Part shown: piece by piece, positions 1 to 10,182 of the stretch
How the letters are laid out: each line of letters starts with the position of its first letter
Numbering within the stretch: the first letter of the stretch is position 1
Assembly: GCF_958979055.1 (NCBI RefSeq)
Contig: NC_084896.1
Coordinates: 4,092,001 to 4,156,000, forward strand
From: Alnus glutinosa
Lineage: Eukaryota > Streptophyta > Magnoliopsida > Fagales > Betulaceae
Direction: 5' to 3'
Length of the DNA stretch: 64,000 nt
Made by a program: the position numbers and the translations under genes
The notes under the pieces: model-generated
The model's input: only the letters and a program-made list of their open reading frames with translations
The model's database searches: none
What the model was told of the DNA's origin: nothing

Positions 1-168
1 TGCTCAGAAATGCATCTTTTCGACTTTATGTGGGTCAATGGGCACCACCAAATTGAGTGCTTCCATAGGGAAGAAGCTGGGAGCAACCGGCGGAAATCTT
101 GGGTTTCGATTCCGGAGCAGGTATGTGTCCGAGAATACGTGGCTCGGAATTTAGAAAACAAATGAGCC
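1..168 (+). CDS. Possible 3' end of a gene cut by the window edge
   Basis: Frame 1 is open from base 1 to a TGA at 166-168 (55 codons). It reads as a charged peptide ending in the residues ARNLENK. I do not recognise the product. A CAG/GTATGT donor-like site at about 118-120 means the stretch could equally be an exon followed by intron. There is no start and no second exon, so this is only an open frame at an edge. Confidence 0.2.
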
Positions 169-1018
169 ATGCCAACAAGTCGTGGGCCTAAATGGGAACT
201 TTGTCAAGCTGGCGGGCCACCCACTTGAGGGACATGCCCCCCCATGCTCTCTCTCTATTGCCTTCTCTTGCTTGCTTGCTATTCTGCTGGATTTTAGTGT
301 TTGTGATCTCTCTCTCTCTCTCTCTCTCTCACTTTCATATCCAACCACTCGTCTCTATCTTCAACAATGGTTATCTATTTACCAGTCTATTTTATTAAAT
401 AATTGTTGGGATGTTTCCCCTGTCTACAACAGTTTCCTAGACAAAGTTGTGGAAAAGCTCACTCAACCTTTGGGGGTATGAAATCTAGAAAGTTATTTAT
501 GTGCAGAAAACAAAGAAAGAAAGCGATAGCCAAGATGGCAAAAGAACCTGAACGAACGGAAGGTAATTGCAGATACATACATTGGCTCGTTTCTACCGAG
601 AAGCTTTTTCTTTTCTTTTTATTTCGAGGAACTTCGCTTACTTTTTAAATTGTTTGGCTCTTTTATAATTATCATTCTAAATTTTAAAAACTCTTAATTT
701 AGTGTATTCATCTTTTAATTTCACCAATTTGTTAGGATTTTTTGTTAAATTCTGTCAAAATACCTGTTTTTTTTTAAAAGAAAAATAGAAAAAAAAAATT
801 TAAAAATTTAGGCGCGAGTATTTTTGCAAATTCTGACCGATGCCTAAATCTTTGCAATTTTTTTTTTCCTAAAAGAAAAATGAGTTATTTTGGAAATTTT
901 GATTACTCTCTGTTAAATTGAAAAAAAAATAAAAATTTAAAAGATTGCTAAATTACATTATTTTTTAAAAAACTTTAGAAAGATAATTACAAATGTAATA
1001 GAAATTCTAAAAGATTAA
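169..1018. other. Non-coding AT-rich spacer
   Basis: No coding stretch that I can support. It holds a (TC)12 microsatellite at 307-330 and many A and T homopolymer runs from about 640 onward. The short open frames here (around 182-648) cross the microsatellite and have no recognisable protein character. Confidence 0.7.
307..330. repeat. (TC)n microsatellite
   Basis: Uninterrupted TC dinucleotide run of about 12 units. Confidence 0.9.
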
Positions 1019-1268
1019 AGGTCCATTTGGGTTTGTGATTTTAAAAAGTGCGATTTAAAATAACAATTTTAAAATGTGCGATTTAAAAAAAGTAATTTTT
1101 AAAATCACAGTTTAGCCTTTAAAATTCTACATTTTCAAAAAAACATCATTTTATTTGCGATTTGAAAAAACAGATTTTTTGCGTTTTCAAATCGCAATTT
1201 TTAAAAACGCAGTTCTCAAACAATTTATGTTATGCGATTTAGTTTAAAATCGCAATTTCAAACGCACC
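1019..1268. mobile_element. Tourist/Harbinger-like MITE, copy 1
   Basis: A 250-bp element with imperfect terminal inverted repeats. The left end is AGGTCCATTTGGGTTTGTGA; the complement of the right end is GGTGCGTTTGAAATTGCGAT. It is flanked by TAA at 1016-1018 and 1269-1271. The interior is a string of GCGATTTGAAAA-like words on both strands. A 3-bp TWA target duplication fits PIF/Harbinger (Tourist-like) MITEs. A second member lies at 59309-59625. No coding capacity. Confidence 0.7.
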
Positions 1269-1271
1269 TAA

Positions 1272-2615
1272 GTAAAGTTTTTATTTATTTATATTTATTT
1301 TTATCTTTTAACAAGCCTTGTGCATAGTTCCCCATCCTCTTTTTCACCTTTGCTTTCACGCCAAGATTTTTGAGGAACACAAAAGGTAAGGAGGCAGCAG
1401 AGATGTGGGTGTGCGATCCGAGATGGGACCACTCTCTCAGTTTACACTGCTTATGTTTGTACACGTTTTAGCTTGCATCCACCTCAAAATAAATGTTACT
1501 ACACCCATTTGCTTTTCTTTCTCTTGCCCTTGCCCTTGTTTTGCTTTCTACGTGCCAATTATCACGTTAATCACTAATACGTAATAGCAATCCAAATGAT
1601 ACTTATTACATTTACAAACTGACGTGACAATTTAAGTAACACTTATCAGTTTAGCCACTAAAACATCGAAGCAATCCGTGTGACACTAATTTGTTGATAG
1701 GAGCACTATAACTTCTACGACAAAATCTAGAACAAAATGACATGACCATTTACAATTGGTTCAATAAATAAGCAAAAAATTTGACTTGTCAATTTAATTA
1801 GTTAATGATTAACTTGTTAACCATATACTATTAATAATTTCATCAATTATGGACTGTCACGTCAGTTTACAGAAAATTATGTAGTACAACATGTGTCGGC
1901 AATGAGATCCTATCAATTGCGAAGGTAAATCCTAAACCCTAAATATGTTGAAGTTGGGGTCAAGATGTGAATGGAATGGAATGGAATGCATTGGCATTGG
2001 CATTGGCGTAAGATGGGTTTAAATGTCATATCTTAACGAGATAGGAATCAATGTATTATACAAAGTTGCAATAATGAATGCCATGAACTGCTTTAACTTT
2101 TCCGCATATGATTGTGATAAGATCGTGAGTAATCAACTTGTTCCCAAGACATTATGATCAATTGATCAACATACATCAGATCATATTTCATGAAAAATGG
2201 TCGTGGTAAATTGTATTACAACTTTTATTTTAATCTTTTTACAAACTTACGTGGCAGTCTACATGAATGTTTCGTGCTACAACATGGGTGATAAAATAAA
2301 GCAACAAAATTTAACAGATAAATTTAATTGTTTAGTGATGGACGTGGCAGTTTATACGAGTGTCACGCGGTCTGTTACGTCAGTTTGTAAGGAACTTGTA
2401 GTAAAAGTTGTAGTACTTTTAGCAGTACTCTGTATCTTATCTCTTTTGATTAGAAGTAATTAATTTGAATTCACGTTCATAAATACAATAGAATACACAT
2501 TATTTATTAAGCCAATTCATATCTAGTTGCCATTCTGACATTGGTAAATCCACTGCAAACTGCAAAGACAAAGCAAATCTACTAAATCAAGGGCAACTTG
2601 GTCACTGACATCAAC

Positions 2616-2656
<41 letters not shown>

Positions 2657-2730
2657 CTTTATAGTTAGATCTAGTATATGGACAAAGTTGTAATATGAAT
2701 GAATATTAATGGCATTTCAATGGCCCAATC
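1272..2730. other. Non-coding spacer upstream of the ADF gene
   Basis: No supported gene. The stretches 1555-1960 and 2197-2460 are rich in repeated phrases around ACGTG and GTCAGTTT words, like decayed transposon sequence, but I could not define ends. A compound TA/GA microsatellite lies at 2616-2656. Confidence 0.6.
2616..2656. repeat. (TA)n(GA)n compound microsatellite
   Basis: About 15 bases of TA repeat directly followed by 13 GA units, some 75 bp upstream of the ADF TATA box. The GA tract may lie within the proximal promoter. Confidence 0.85.
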
Positions 2731-2740
2731 TTTATATAAG
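2731..2740 (+). promoter_or_regulatory. TATA box of the ADF gene
   Basis: The sequence TTTATATAAG lies 53 bases before the start codon, with a CCAAT word just upstream (2724-2729). Spacing suggests transcription starts near 2765 with a 5' leader of about 30 bases. Called by position and consensus only. Confidence 0.55.
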
Positions 2741-2792
2741 ACCAAGTGCCACTCTCTCAAATTCAGACCACTTTAATCAAATCACAACAACC

Positions 2793-3658
2793 ATGGCTAT
2801 GGCATTCAAGATGGTAATATTTTCTTCCAAACTCTTTTTTCTTTTGATTTTTTTTCCAAAGAAAGTATGCTTTAATTTTGATTTGATTTTGATTTGGCAA
2901 TGACAGGCCACGACCGGAATGTGGGTGACAGAGGAGTGCAAGAGCTCTTTCATGGAGATGAAGTGGAAGAAGGTGCATAGGTACATAGTGTTCAAGATCG
3001 ATGAGGGGTCGAGGCTAGTCACCGTGGATAAGGTCGGCGGCCCTGGAGAAGGCTACGACGACCTCACTGCATCGTTGCCAAACGACGATTGTCGATATGC
3101 TGTGTTTGATTTTGATTTTGTCACTGTTGACAATTGCCGGAAGAGCAAGATCTTCTTCATTGCATGGTCCGTCTCCCTATTTTCTTATTATATATATCAT
3201 GCTCTAGATCATATATAGCAGTTGTTATAATATTTAAGCTATGTTAGGTGACTTTTTTGACCATATGGTATGAAAATATAGGCATCGAATCTCCTTTGCC
3301 ACTGTAGTAAGCAACATGGTGCAACCACCCCCACCATCTAAGTAATTATTTAATGGTATCCTAGGAATTGTGCTAGGGCCCAATGACAGGATCCCGTGCA
3401 TACAATGGGCAGCCTCATTGCATCCGATCCTCATCCCGGTTTTAGATGCCGATTTGCATTAGACTAGATTGCTAATGAATGGTGTCAATTTTGGGGGTTT
3501 TTTTTAGGTCTCCAACAGCATCAAGAATAAGAGCAAAAATACTGTATGCAACCTCCAAAGATGGGCTGAGGAGAGTGCTGGACGGCATCAGCTATGAAGT
3601 TCAGGCAACCGACCCGGATGAGATGGGAATTGATGTCATCAAGGACAGGGCCAAATAG
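2793..3658 (+). CDS. ADF5: Actin-depolymerizing factor, subclass III (ADF5/ADF9-like)
   Basis: Three exons, 2793-2813, 2907-3166 and 3508-3658, joined by GT-AG introns whose phases close to give 143 residues, the usual length for this subclass. The product is a single cofilin-homology domain. The phrases KWKKVHRY, DDCRYAVFDFDFVT and SKIFFIAWSP, and the long actin-binding helix around RIRAKILYATSKDGLRRVLDG (about residues 98-118), are all present. It binds actin filaments in the cytoplasm. In Arabidopsis, subclass III members bundle rather than sever filaments. Exon 1 encodes only MAMAFKM, and its last ATG abuts the splice donor, where other plant ADFs start. The start at 2793 is therefore the extended one typical of ADF5/9. 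The regulatory serine near the N-terminus of other ADFs is threonine here (ATTGM). No break is seen. Confidence 0.93.
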
Positions 3659-5868
3659 ATGTTATGGCATCTTACTTTTATTTAATAACTCCAAACCATA
3701 TGTGCTTTTCTTCTTGTTACTTTTCTCTTTTTTCTAGATAATTAGCACTAATGTAAGCTAATCTTCCGATTTGTAATAATACATTATGTCTCCGTGTGTG
3801 ATAATTTAATGACAAAGGACTTTTTTATGTAATCCCTTTCATCATGGAAAGGTGAATTAATGTGACATTTGAATGCGAATGAGCCTTTTGCTTTTACTAC
3901 CACCAGTAATAGCCAGTAGGATTCTCTGTCATAGTCACGATGGTGATATGACAACCTTATCCAGGATAAGTATATCTGATTTTGGCTTGGTTTAACATTG
4001 ATCAAACTCGAGTTAAGCACAACCTTAGACTAATGAGTGAACTTTTCTTTTTTTTACAAGGCAATAAAGAAGAAAATCTAAGAAGCAAGGGACCCTTTCC
4101 ACTCTCAAGCAAGATAGATAATTGTAAAGAAAATAATATGAAATGCTCCCCATAAAGAGTTCGGAAGACGCTGGTCCATTTTGCCACATTGTGATCACAA
4201 AAATTGATACTTTTGTGAACTTTTCTTGCCTTCCAAGACGAGGAGGGAGGAAAGGAGCTGAGTATGTCTGAAATGATCGAGGCAATCTTCCTGTCCATGG
4301 TAAGACCGATCCCGATCCCGATCCTGGTCGCGATCCTGATGATTGAGAGCTAATGTCACAGTTGAAGAATCACCCTCTCGAGATGAAGTTTTTTAGATTA
4401 AAAAAAACTGCTAATGTGAACAGCAAGTAGGGCAGCTTTTTAACAGCTTGAACTATTTAACTGTACAAGTTGCGTAGTATCATGTTCATTTACAAATGAT
4501 ATTAATGTTTGTACAGATAGAATGCTCGAGATAATTATGAGAATAATAAAGGGTTAAGAGAAAGGAGGATGGTTCTTCATACCACCTAGCATGATTTGGA
4601 CATGCCTGCAGACCCAATTGCCCACGATCTGACTCACACACATATGATATTTGATGGCTTCACCTAATTATCGGATATGCTTTGAGGTATAATTCATGAG
4701 CCCTTTTTTGACTTAAGTCAGAGGCACTAATGAAAGTAACGAGGATGTCATTAAATGCTTATTATGGTGCTATTTATTCTGTCTAGCCAATGAGGCAATG
4801 ATGTTAAAAAAGAAAAAAAAAACAGGCTACTGGTAATTTAGAGCTTGAAAGCTTTCCCTTTCCCAAATTCATCAAGCCTTATCTCATCTCTAATGAAGAT
4901 TTTCTAACTAGTTCTTTTAAAAATTGGTCAGTTTTGTCAGAGAATTTATAAGAATGACTCTGTCATTGGTAAAGTGTAGTGCGTAGACCTAATCACGAGT
5001 ATATGTATGTCTGTTCTCTTTATTTCAATGTTTAGACTTTTAGATACTTGAAGGAAAGGTTATAAACTACATGAATGAGGCCATTCACTCCTCATGAACA
5101 AACTTACAGAAACTTTAAAGTTTTGGTGAATGCTGTTAATTTTAATTTCTTGGCCATACATGCGATTTACGCACGACTGGTTTACACGTTGACGTGGCAT
5201 TGTCATGTCAGCCTCTCAAAAAATTTACCAACAGGACAGTGGGACGTGTTACTGCCACATCAGCACAAACAGAATTTGAATTCGAGACCGATTTGGTAGT
5301 CGTGGCCACCAAATCTTTCAACCACTCTCCCGTGGTGGTTGGAGGTAACATTGATGAAGAGAGTGTGCAAATAATTTTGCTGGTGTGGCAGTAGTATGTC
5401 AGCACTAGAGGGAGTGCATAAAACACACATAGCAGTAACATTACTCTTCTGGGAATCAAACAGCATGACAAAATCAATGCTACAATGAAATGGGCCTAAG
5501 ACAATGTTAAAGAGCATAGACTATGAGGGAAAAGCACACGACAATAAGAATTGAATCATGTTTCGGCACCTAACTCTTATACAGAACATCATTCCTATCT
5601 GAAATTCTGGGTCAGTCCTGTACTTGGTACTGATAATGATGTTTAAGGTACAGTAATTCAATGATATAACACCCTTCTTTTACAACTTTTGCAGCAAAAA
5701 TCCATGTCAATATCTTCTTTCACGGTTGAGGAAAAGCACAGTTACAACCACCACTGCCATGATCGATAACGCACCAAAGTCAAAATAACCAGAGAGACAT
5801 GCCTTACAGTTACCCGCAATGATGTGCTCCACATGCAATGTGCATCTGAATGCAGGAGAGTAAGTGGT

Positions 5869-5930
5869 TTAGCACTGTGTTAATTAACATTTGTGAATTT
5901 TAGCACTGTGTTAATTAACATTTGTCAATT
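5869..5930. repeat. Two-unit tandem duplication
   Basis: A unit of about 30 bases beginning TTAGCACTGTGTTAATTAAC occurs twice head to tail with one or two mismatches. Non-coding. Confidence 0.8.
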
Positions 5931-6356
5931 GCACTTATGAAAAGAAAATCATTTGTAAACTGTAACAACGCCAGTGTCATGTCAATAGAGATTACTCAGA
6001 TTAGACTGCAAATATTGGAGGGAGAATAAATAGTTCACTTGTTGCTTGATTCCACACACGAGGAGAGCATTAAAATATTAATTTCAATAATTCAGTTCAC
6101 CGTTTCTTATAAATGAAACAACATGTTGACAAAGGCAAGCTCTTCCTAAGTAATGTGTGATAATTAATTTGAAATGAGTATATACTATATTTTTATTCTA
6201 CTTTTATCTTACTTTGCTCATGTGGTGTTGTTGATCGGCCCTTGGATCCATCATTGTTTCAAAAAAAAAAGTCTACAAGCCAGTTGATAGTATCACATCA
6301 ACAAAGTGAGATAAAAGTGTTGTGTATAGCATTAATCTTTTTTATATAAGTTAGGA

Positions 6357-6742
6357 AGAGATGGATGAGTTTATAAGCACCCCGAGTCCTCTTCCGGTCA
6401 ACAATTGCCTAGATGGGGTACATTTGTGGGTCATGCTTATAAACCAAGTTCTCCTATTCAGCTTTATAGTATGATTTCTCCTCTTACACCATTCCCTTGG
6501 TATTGCATAAGGAAAACAAAAAAAAAAAAAAAAGGAAAAAAGATAAAAAAGAAGCATGTCCCACATCAGCCAATGAGCGGGAGATGGACGAGTTTATAAG
6601 CATCATGGGTCCTCTTCTGGCTAGCAATTGCCTGGATGAGATATCTTTGTAGGTCTTGCTTATTAATCATTCTCTCATATTCAGCTCTGTAATGTCAATT
6701 TTGTCGTACTCAATTTTCTTGGTATTGCGTGATAAAAATAAA

Positions 6743-6755
<13 letters not shown>
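6357..6755. repeat. Diverged direct repeat, LTR-like
   Basis: Two copies of about 180 bp (6357-6545 and 6580-6755) share GAGATGGA(T/C)GAGTTTATAA near the start and CTTGGTATTGC(A/G) near the end. They are separated by a poly-A run and CATGTCCCACATCAGCCAAT. Wording of this type occurs in short plant LTRs, so this may be a relic of a small LTR element. Ends and target duplication were not found. Confidence 0.4.
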
Positions 6756-6773
<18 letters not shown>

Positions 6774-8464
6774 GGGAAGAGAACTGGACTAATTGGGTTA
6801 ATATGGCACTCAGGGAACCTGAACTGGCATTGGTGGTGATTAGCCTATTTTGCTTATAGACAATTCGGGGACTCCAGATTTGTAGAAAGGATTGGTCCAG
6901 CCCAGGCCCTTTAGCATTTTCTGAGTGAGTTCTGCCTTGAAGGAGGGTGGAAGTCCACTATGTTAATTTGCATGCTTGTTTCAGTGTAATGGCCCAGTCA
7001 GCTCCCCACTTGGTCTTGGTCTTGTGGGGAGCGCCTATTTCACTCGTCTCTGCTCCAATCATGCAAATTAGTTTGACTAATTCCAGACAAATGAGCCTAG
7101 TTGGAAGTATGAGAATGAGAAATGCTAGATTAATTTGGGATGATTTTACGGAAAGATAGTGATTTTTGTACAACTCTTTATGCTCAATATTTACATAATT
7201 AAAACGTATTGGTGGGACTCAGTCATGTCAATCTCGAAAGATAATTGACGCACGATTATTATGCAAAAAAAACTTTTTCCGTGAATCACTCCATTTATGA
7301 ATCTTATTAGAAGTTACGGAAAACGATTGGGAAAGAATATTTTTCTTACCGAAAACTTACTTCATAGATTTATGATTTATCAAACACTTTGTTAACATAT
7401 GGTACAGAAGAGACAAGTAGCAGCCGGCGAGGCGGCGACCACATTTTTAGCTTAACGTTTCCGAGTGACTGAGTCGAGTCAAATCTGGAAATAGGAATGC
7501 CGTACCCCTACAACCTCAGACAACTTTCCAGCTCAGGATAAAAGTCAGATGATGTCACCGCAGAGCCCGGTGGGATCCAGTGCATAGAGATGACTGAAAT
7601 GATCACATGTCCGCCACGCGACAATACGGATCCACGGGTGACAAAATCTGCACCGTCTAATCCGCCGAAGGGTGGCCCAGACAATGATGTCTGCACGTTC
7701 CAAGATGTTATCTCTACCGTCGGATGGGGTGGGAACTTGACAAATGTCTATCTGGCCCCCTGCAGAAACCTCCTTAATTAGGCTGATTCTCACCGTCCTG
7801 TCATAGTGTCATGTTCCCTGCTTTTGTTAAAGAAAAGGTACTGCAGGAGGTGTTAGTCCACGCGCCATCATCGCACGTGCTTAACTCCTCCTCCTTATCA
7901 ATCTCTTTGACCATTTTTTTTCCACTTTTATCTTATCTTGTGAAACAAGTTTTGATAACGTCGGATCACAGTACCCAATGCGGCTCTCTTTTTACGAGGG
8001 AAACGACGCCGTCTTTTCTTTAAACAACAAATGACCAGTATGTTTTAGGTCCATATCGACAACGTGGGCCGGAGACCTCGTAGTTTGGTCAACATTGATC
8101 AAACCCAAACCATGGGCTCAGACAGGCAATGTAAGCTAACGTGTTAGTGCAACAATTGCTAATAAACTTATAACCTAAAACAACATCATGTCGTAGCCAT
8201 AACCTTCTATTAAGTCATAATTTGATGTTACGATTGGTCAAGGTCGTACCTCATCAGCATGCATCTTATCAAGATTGTATCTCGTTAGTGGACATTCTGC
8301 ATAAGGAGCGAACCCGATCATTTCATGTACAAATTACATAATCATTCCCTTCATGAATGTTCTATTTTTTTTTTTATATATATCTTACCAATTTCTCACT
8401 ATTTACTTTTATTAACTTAAGCATTAAAGAATTTCACTGCCAATAAGCCTAACAAATCTCTAAT

Positions 8465-8646
8465 GAGTAATGCTACACATAATCCTCTTGTTCTCCTTTT
8501 GTCTCTTTAAAATTGATGTACCTCTTAAAATCATCATTGGATCAAAACCCAAGAGTGATATATCAAAAATTTAATGATGATTTTAAGAGCCACATCAATT
8601 TTGGGGGGACAAAAAGAGGACAAAGAGATGATGTGTAGCATTACTC
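8465..8646. mobile_element. Mutator-type MITE with long inverted arms
   Basis: A 182-bp fold-back. The left end GAGTAATGCTACACATAATC and the complement of the right end, GAGTAATGCTACACATCATC, begin arms that stay similar for about 75 bp. Flanks are ATCTCTAAT (8456-8464) and ATCTTTAAT (8647-8655), a 9-bp target duplication with one mismatch, the size made by Mutator-like transposases. No coding capacity. Confidence 0.75.
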
Positions 8647-8655
8647 ATCTTTAAT

Positions 8656-10182
8656 TGTGTGCATTGGCTAAGTCTGACCGTGCGGTCAATGGCTCATATT
8701 GAAACACATAACATGCCCCCCTAAAATGAAATTTAACTAAACTGTTTGATACTAATATTTGGACTCAAAATCGAACCATACTAATACAAAAAACTGAATC
8801 AAATCAACCCAAAAAAACTGAATTGCAATTTTTAGATATTCAATCAAAATTGATAAAATTTGACACTATAAAAAGGAAAATTATTACTGGTGCCTCTTAA
8901 ATCTTAATTAATGTTTAATAGAGCCAAGCTTGAAATACCCACTTGGAGATTTTCAAGTTATTATAATAATGTAGCAATACTTGCGAAGGGTATTTAAAAA
9001 ATAGAAAAAGTTGAGAGACACGTAATAAGAATAGATAGAGATGGCATTTCGGTAATTGGATGATACTCGAAATTTAATTTGCATGAAATATCTACATGAG
9101 CCATTGCAAAAGTAGTCAGTTGTATCTCACAATCAGCATGTGTATATGAATGGAAACCTCATTTCTACCCTATGAATTTTGATGTTGATGTTATGCATGC
9201 ACAAAAGGAGAATAAGACTAGAATATTAAATTAATACTCATAATAAATCTTTAATGGTTTTAGTAATGGAAGAGAATTTTGTCCCTTCATAATTTGATTT
9301 GAGGCCGATATTATTTGAACTTCAAAAAATTTGGACAGAAAATGATAACGGGAATGCGTATATTGAGGCTTTTGAGTAAATGAGTCTCGTAATCTCGGAT
9401 TCTAAGTAATCTAAAAACTTGTTCAAGCACCTCAAAATCTACACGGTCTTTCTTCACCTTTTACTCAAATTATATGAAATTTGAACCGATAATAAGTTGA
9501 GAATATTATTTAGTAGACCGTTATATAATTGTTATTTAATATAAAGATGTGACTCTGAAAATAACTCTTTAAATTAGCAATTTAAAAAAAAAAAAAAAAC
9601 TATAAACTAGTTTCTGGAAGATAACTGGGGCAAAAAGTTGGCATAGGAAAAAGAAAAAAGGAGCAACCCAACGAGATTCGCCTCTATCTGCGTGTGGTTG
9701 GTCTATAGCTCTTTGGATGAAAAGCCTGCCTAGATTTACTTCGATCTACTTCAATTATTTACACGCTTTGCAGCATCAATCCAACGGCCATCATTACCCT
9801 TTTCTTTGTTCTGACAAACCTGACATTGACAAGGGAAAATCGGAAATCTTTAGCCAAACCAAGATAAAAAAAAACGAGGTCGTTTTTACCCTGCAACATT
9901 CTAAGTACTACGTCGTTTTACAAGTACAGGAAAAGGTCCCGCAGACACAGGGCTGACTCATCAAACACCTGTCGCGACAAAACAAAATCCGCACACTTTC
10001 TTATTAGATTAGTCCTGTTAAATTAATCACTAATTACTATTTAATTAAGGGGACGAGAATTTCCGTTAATTAAGATTAAAATAAAAAAAGACAAAAATCC
10101 CTCTTATATCATCAACTCCACTCTCTTCTCTGTCAGTCACAAACCCTCTTCACTTCCCTTACTCTCACTCTCTCTCTCTCTC
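8656..10182. other. Spacer and 5' region of the subtilase gene
   Basis: AT-rich with no supported gene. Palindrome-like AACGAGGTCGTT (9872-9883) and TACGTCGTTTT (about 9909-9919) lie 260-320 bases before the subtilase start, resembling GACGTC-type elements frequent in plant promoters. A pyrimidine-rich CT leader (10110-10182) directly precedes the start codon, as is common for plant 5' leaders. No clear TATA box was chosen. Confidence 0.5.

Larger units (their letters stand above)
3659..8455. other. Long non-coding spacer between ADF and the subtilase
   Basis: No gene that I can support in 4.8 kb. Contents noted: a short GATCCC-type tandem run at about 4306-4340; a 30-bp tandem duplication at 5869-5930; a diverged direct repeat at 6357-6755; poly-A runs near 6519 and 6738. 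A higher-GC stretch at about 7500-8040 carries promoter-like words such as AAACGACGCCGTC near 7999, but no downstream open frame accompanies it. Confidence 0.6.

Noticed and set aside
6357-6755. Cassandra-type TRIM with 5S-like promoter
   Set aside because: The direct repeats resemble small LTRs, but I could not find a 5S RNA-like box, primer site or target duplication.
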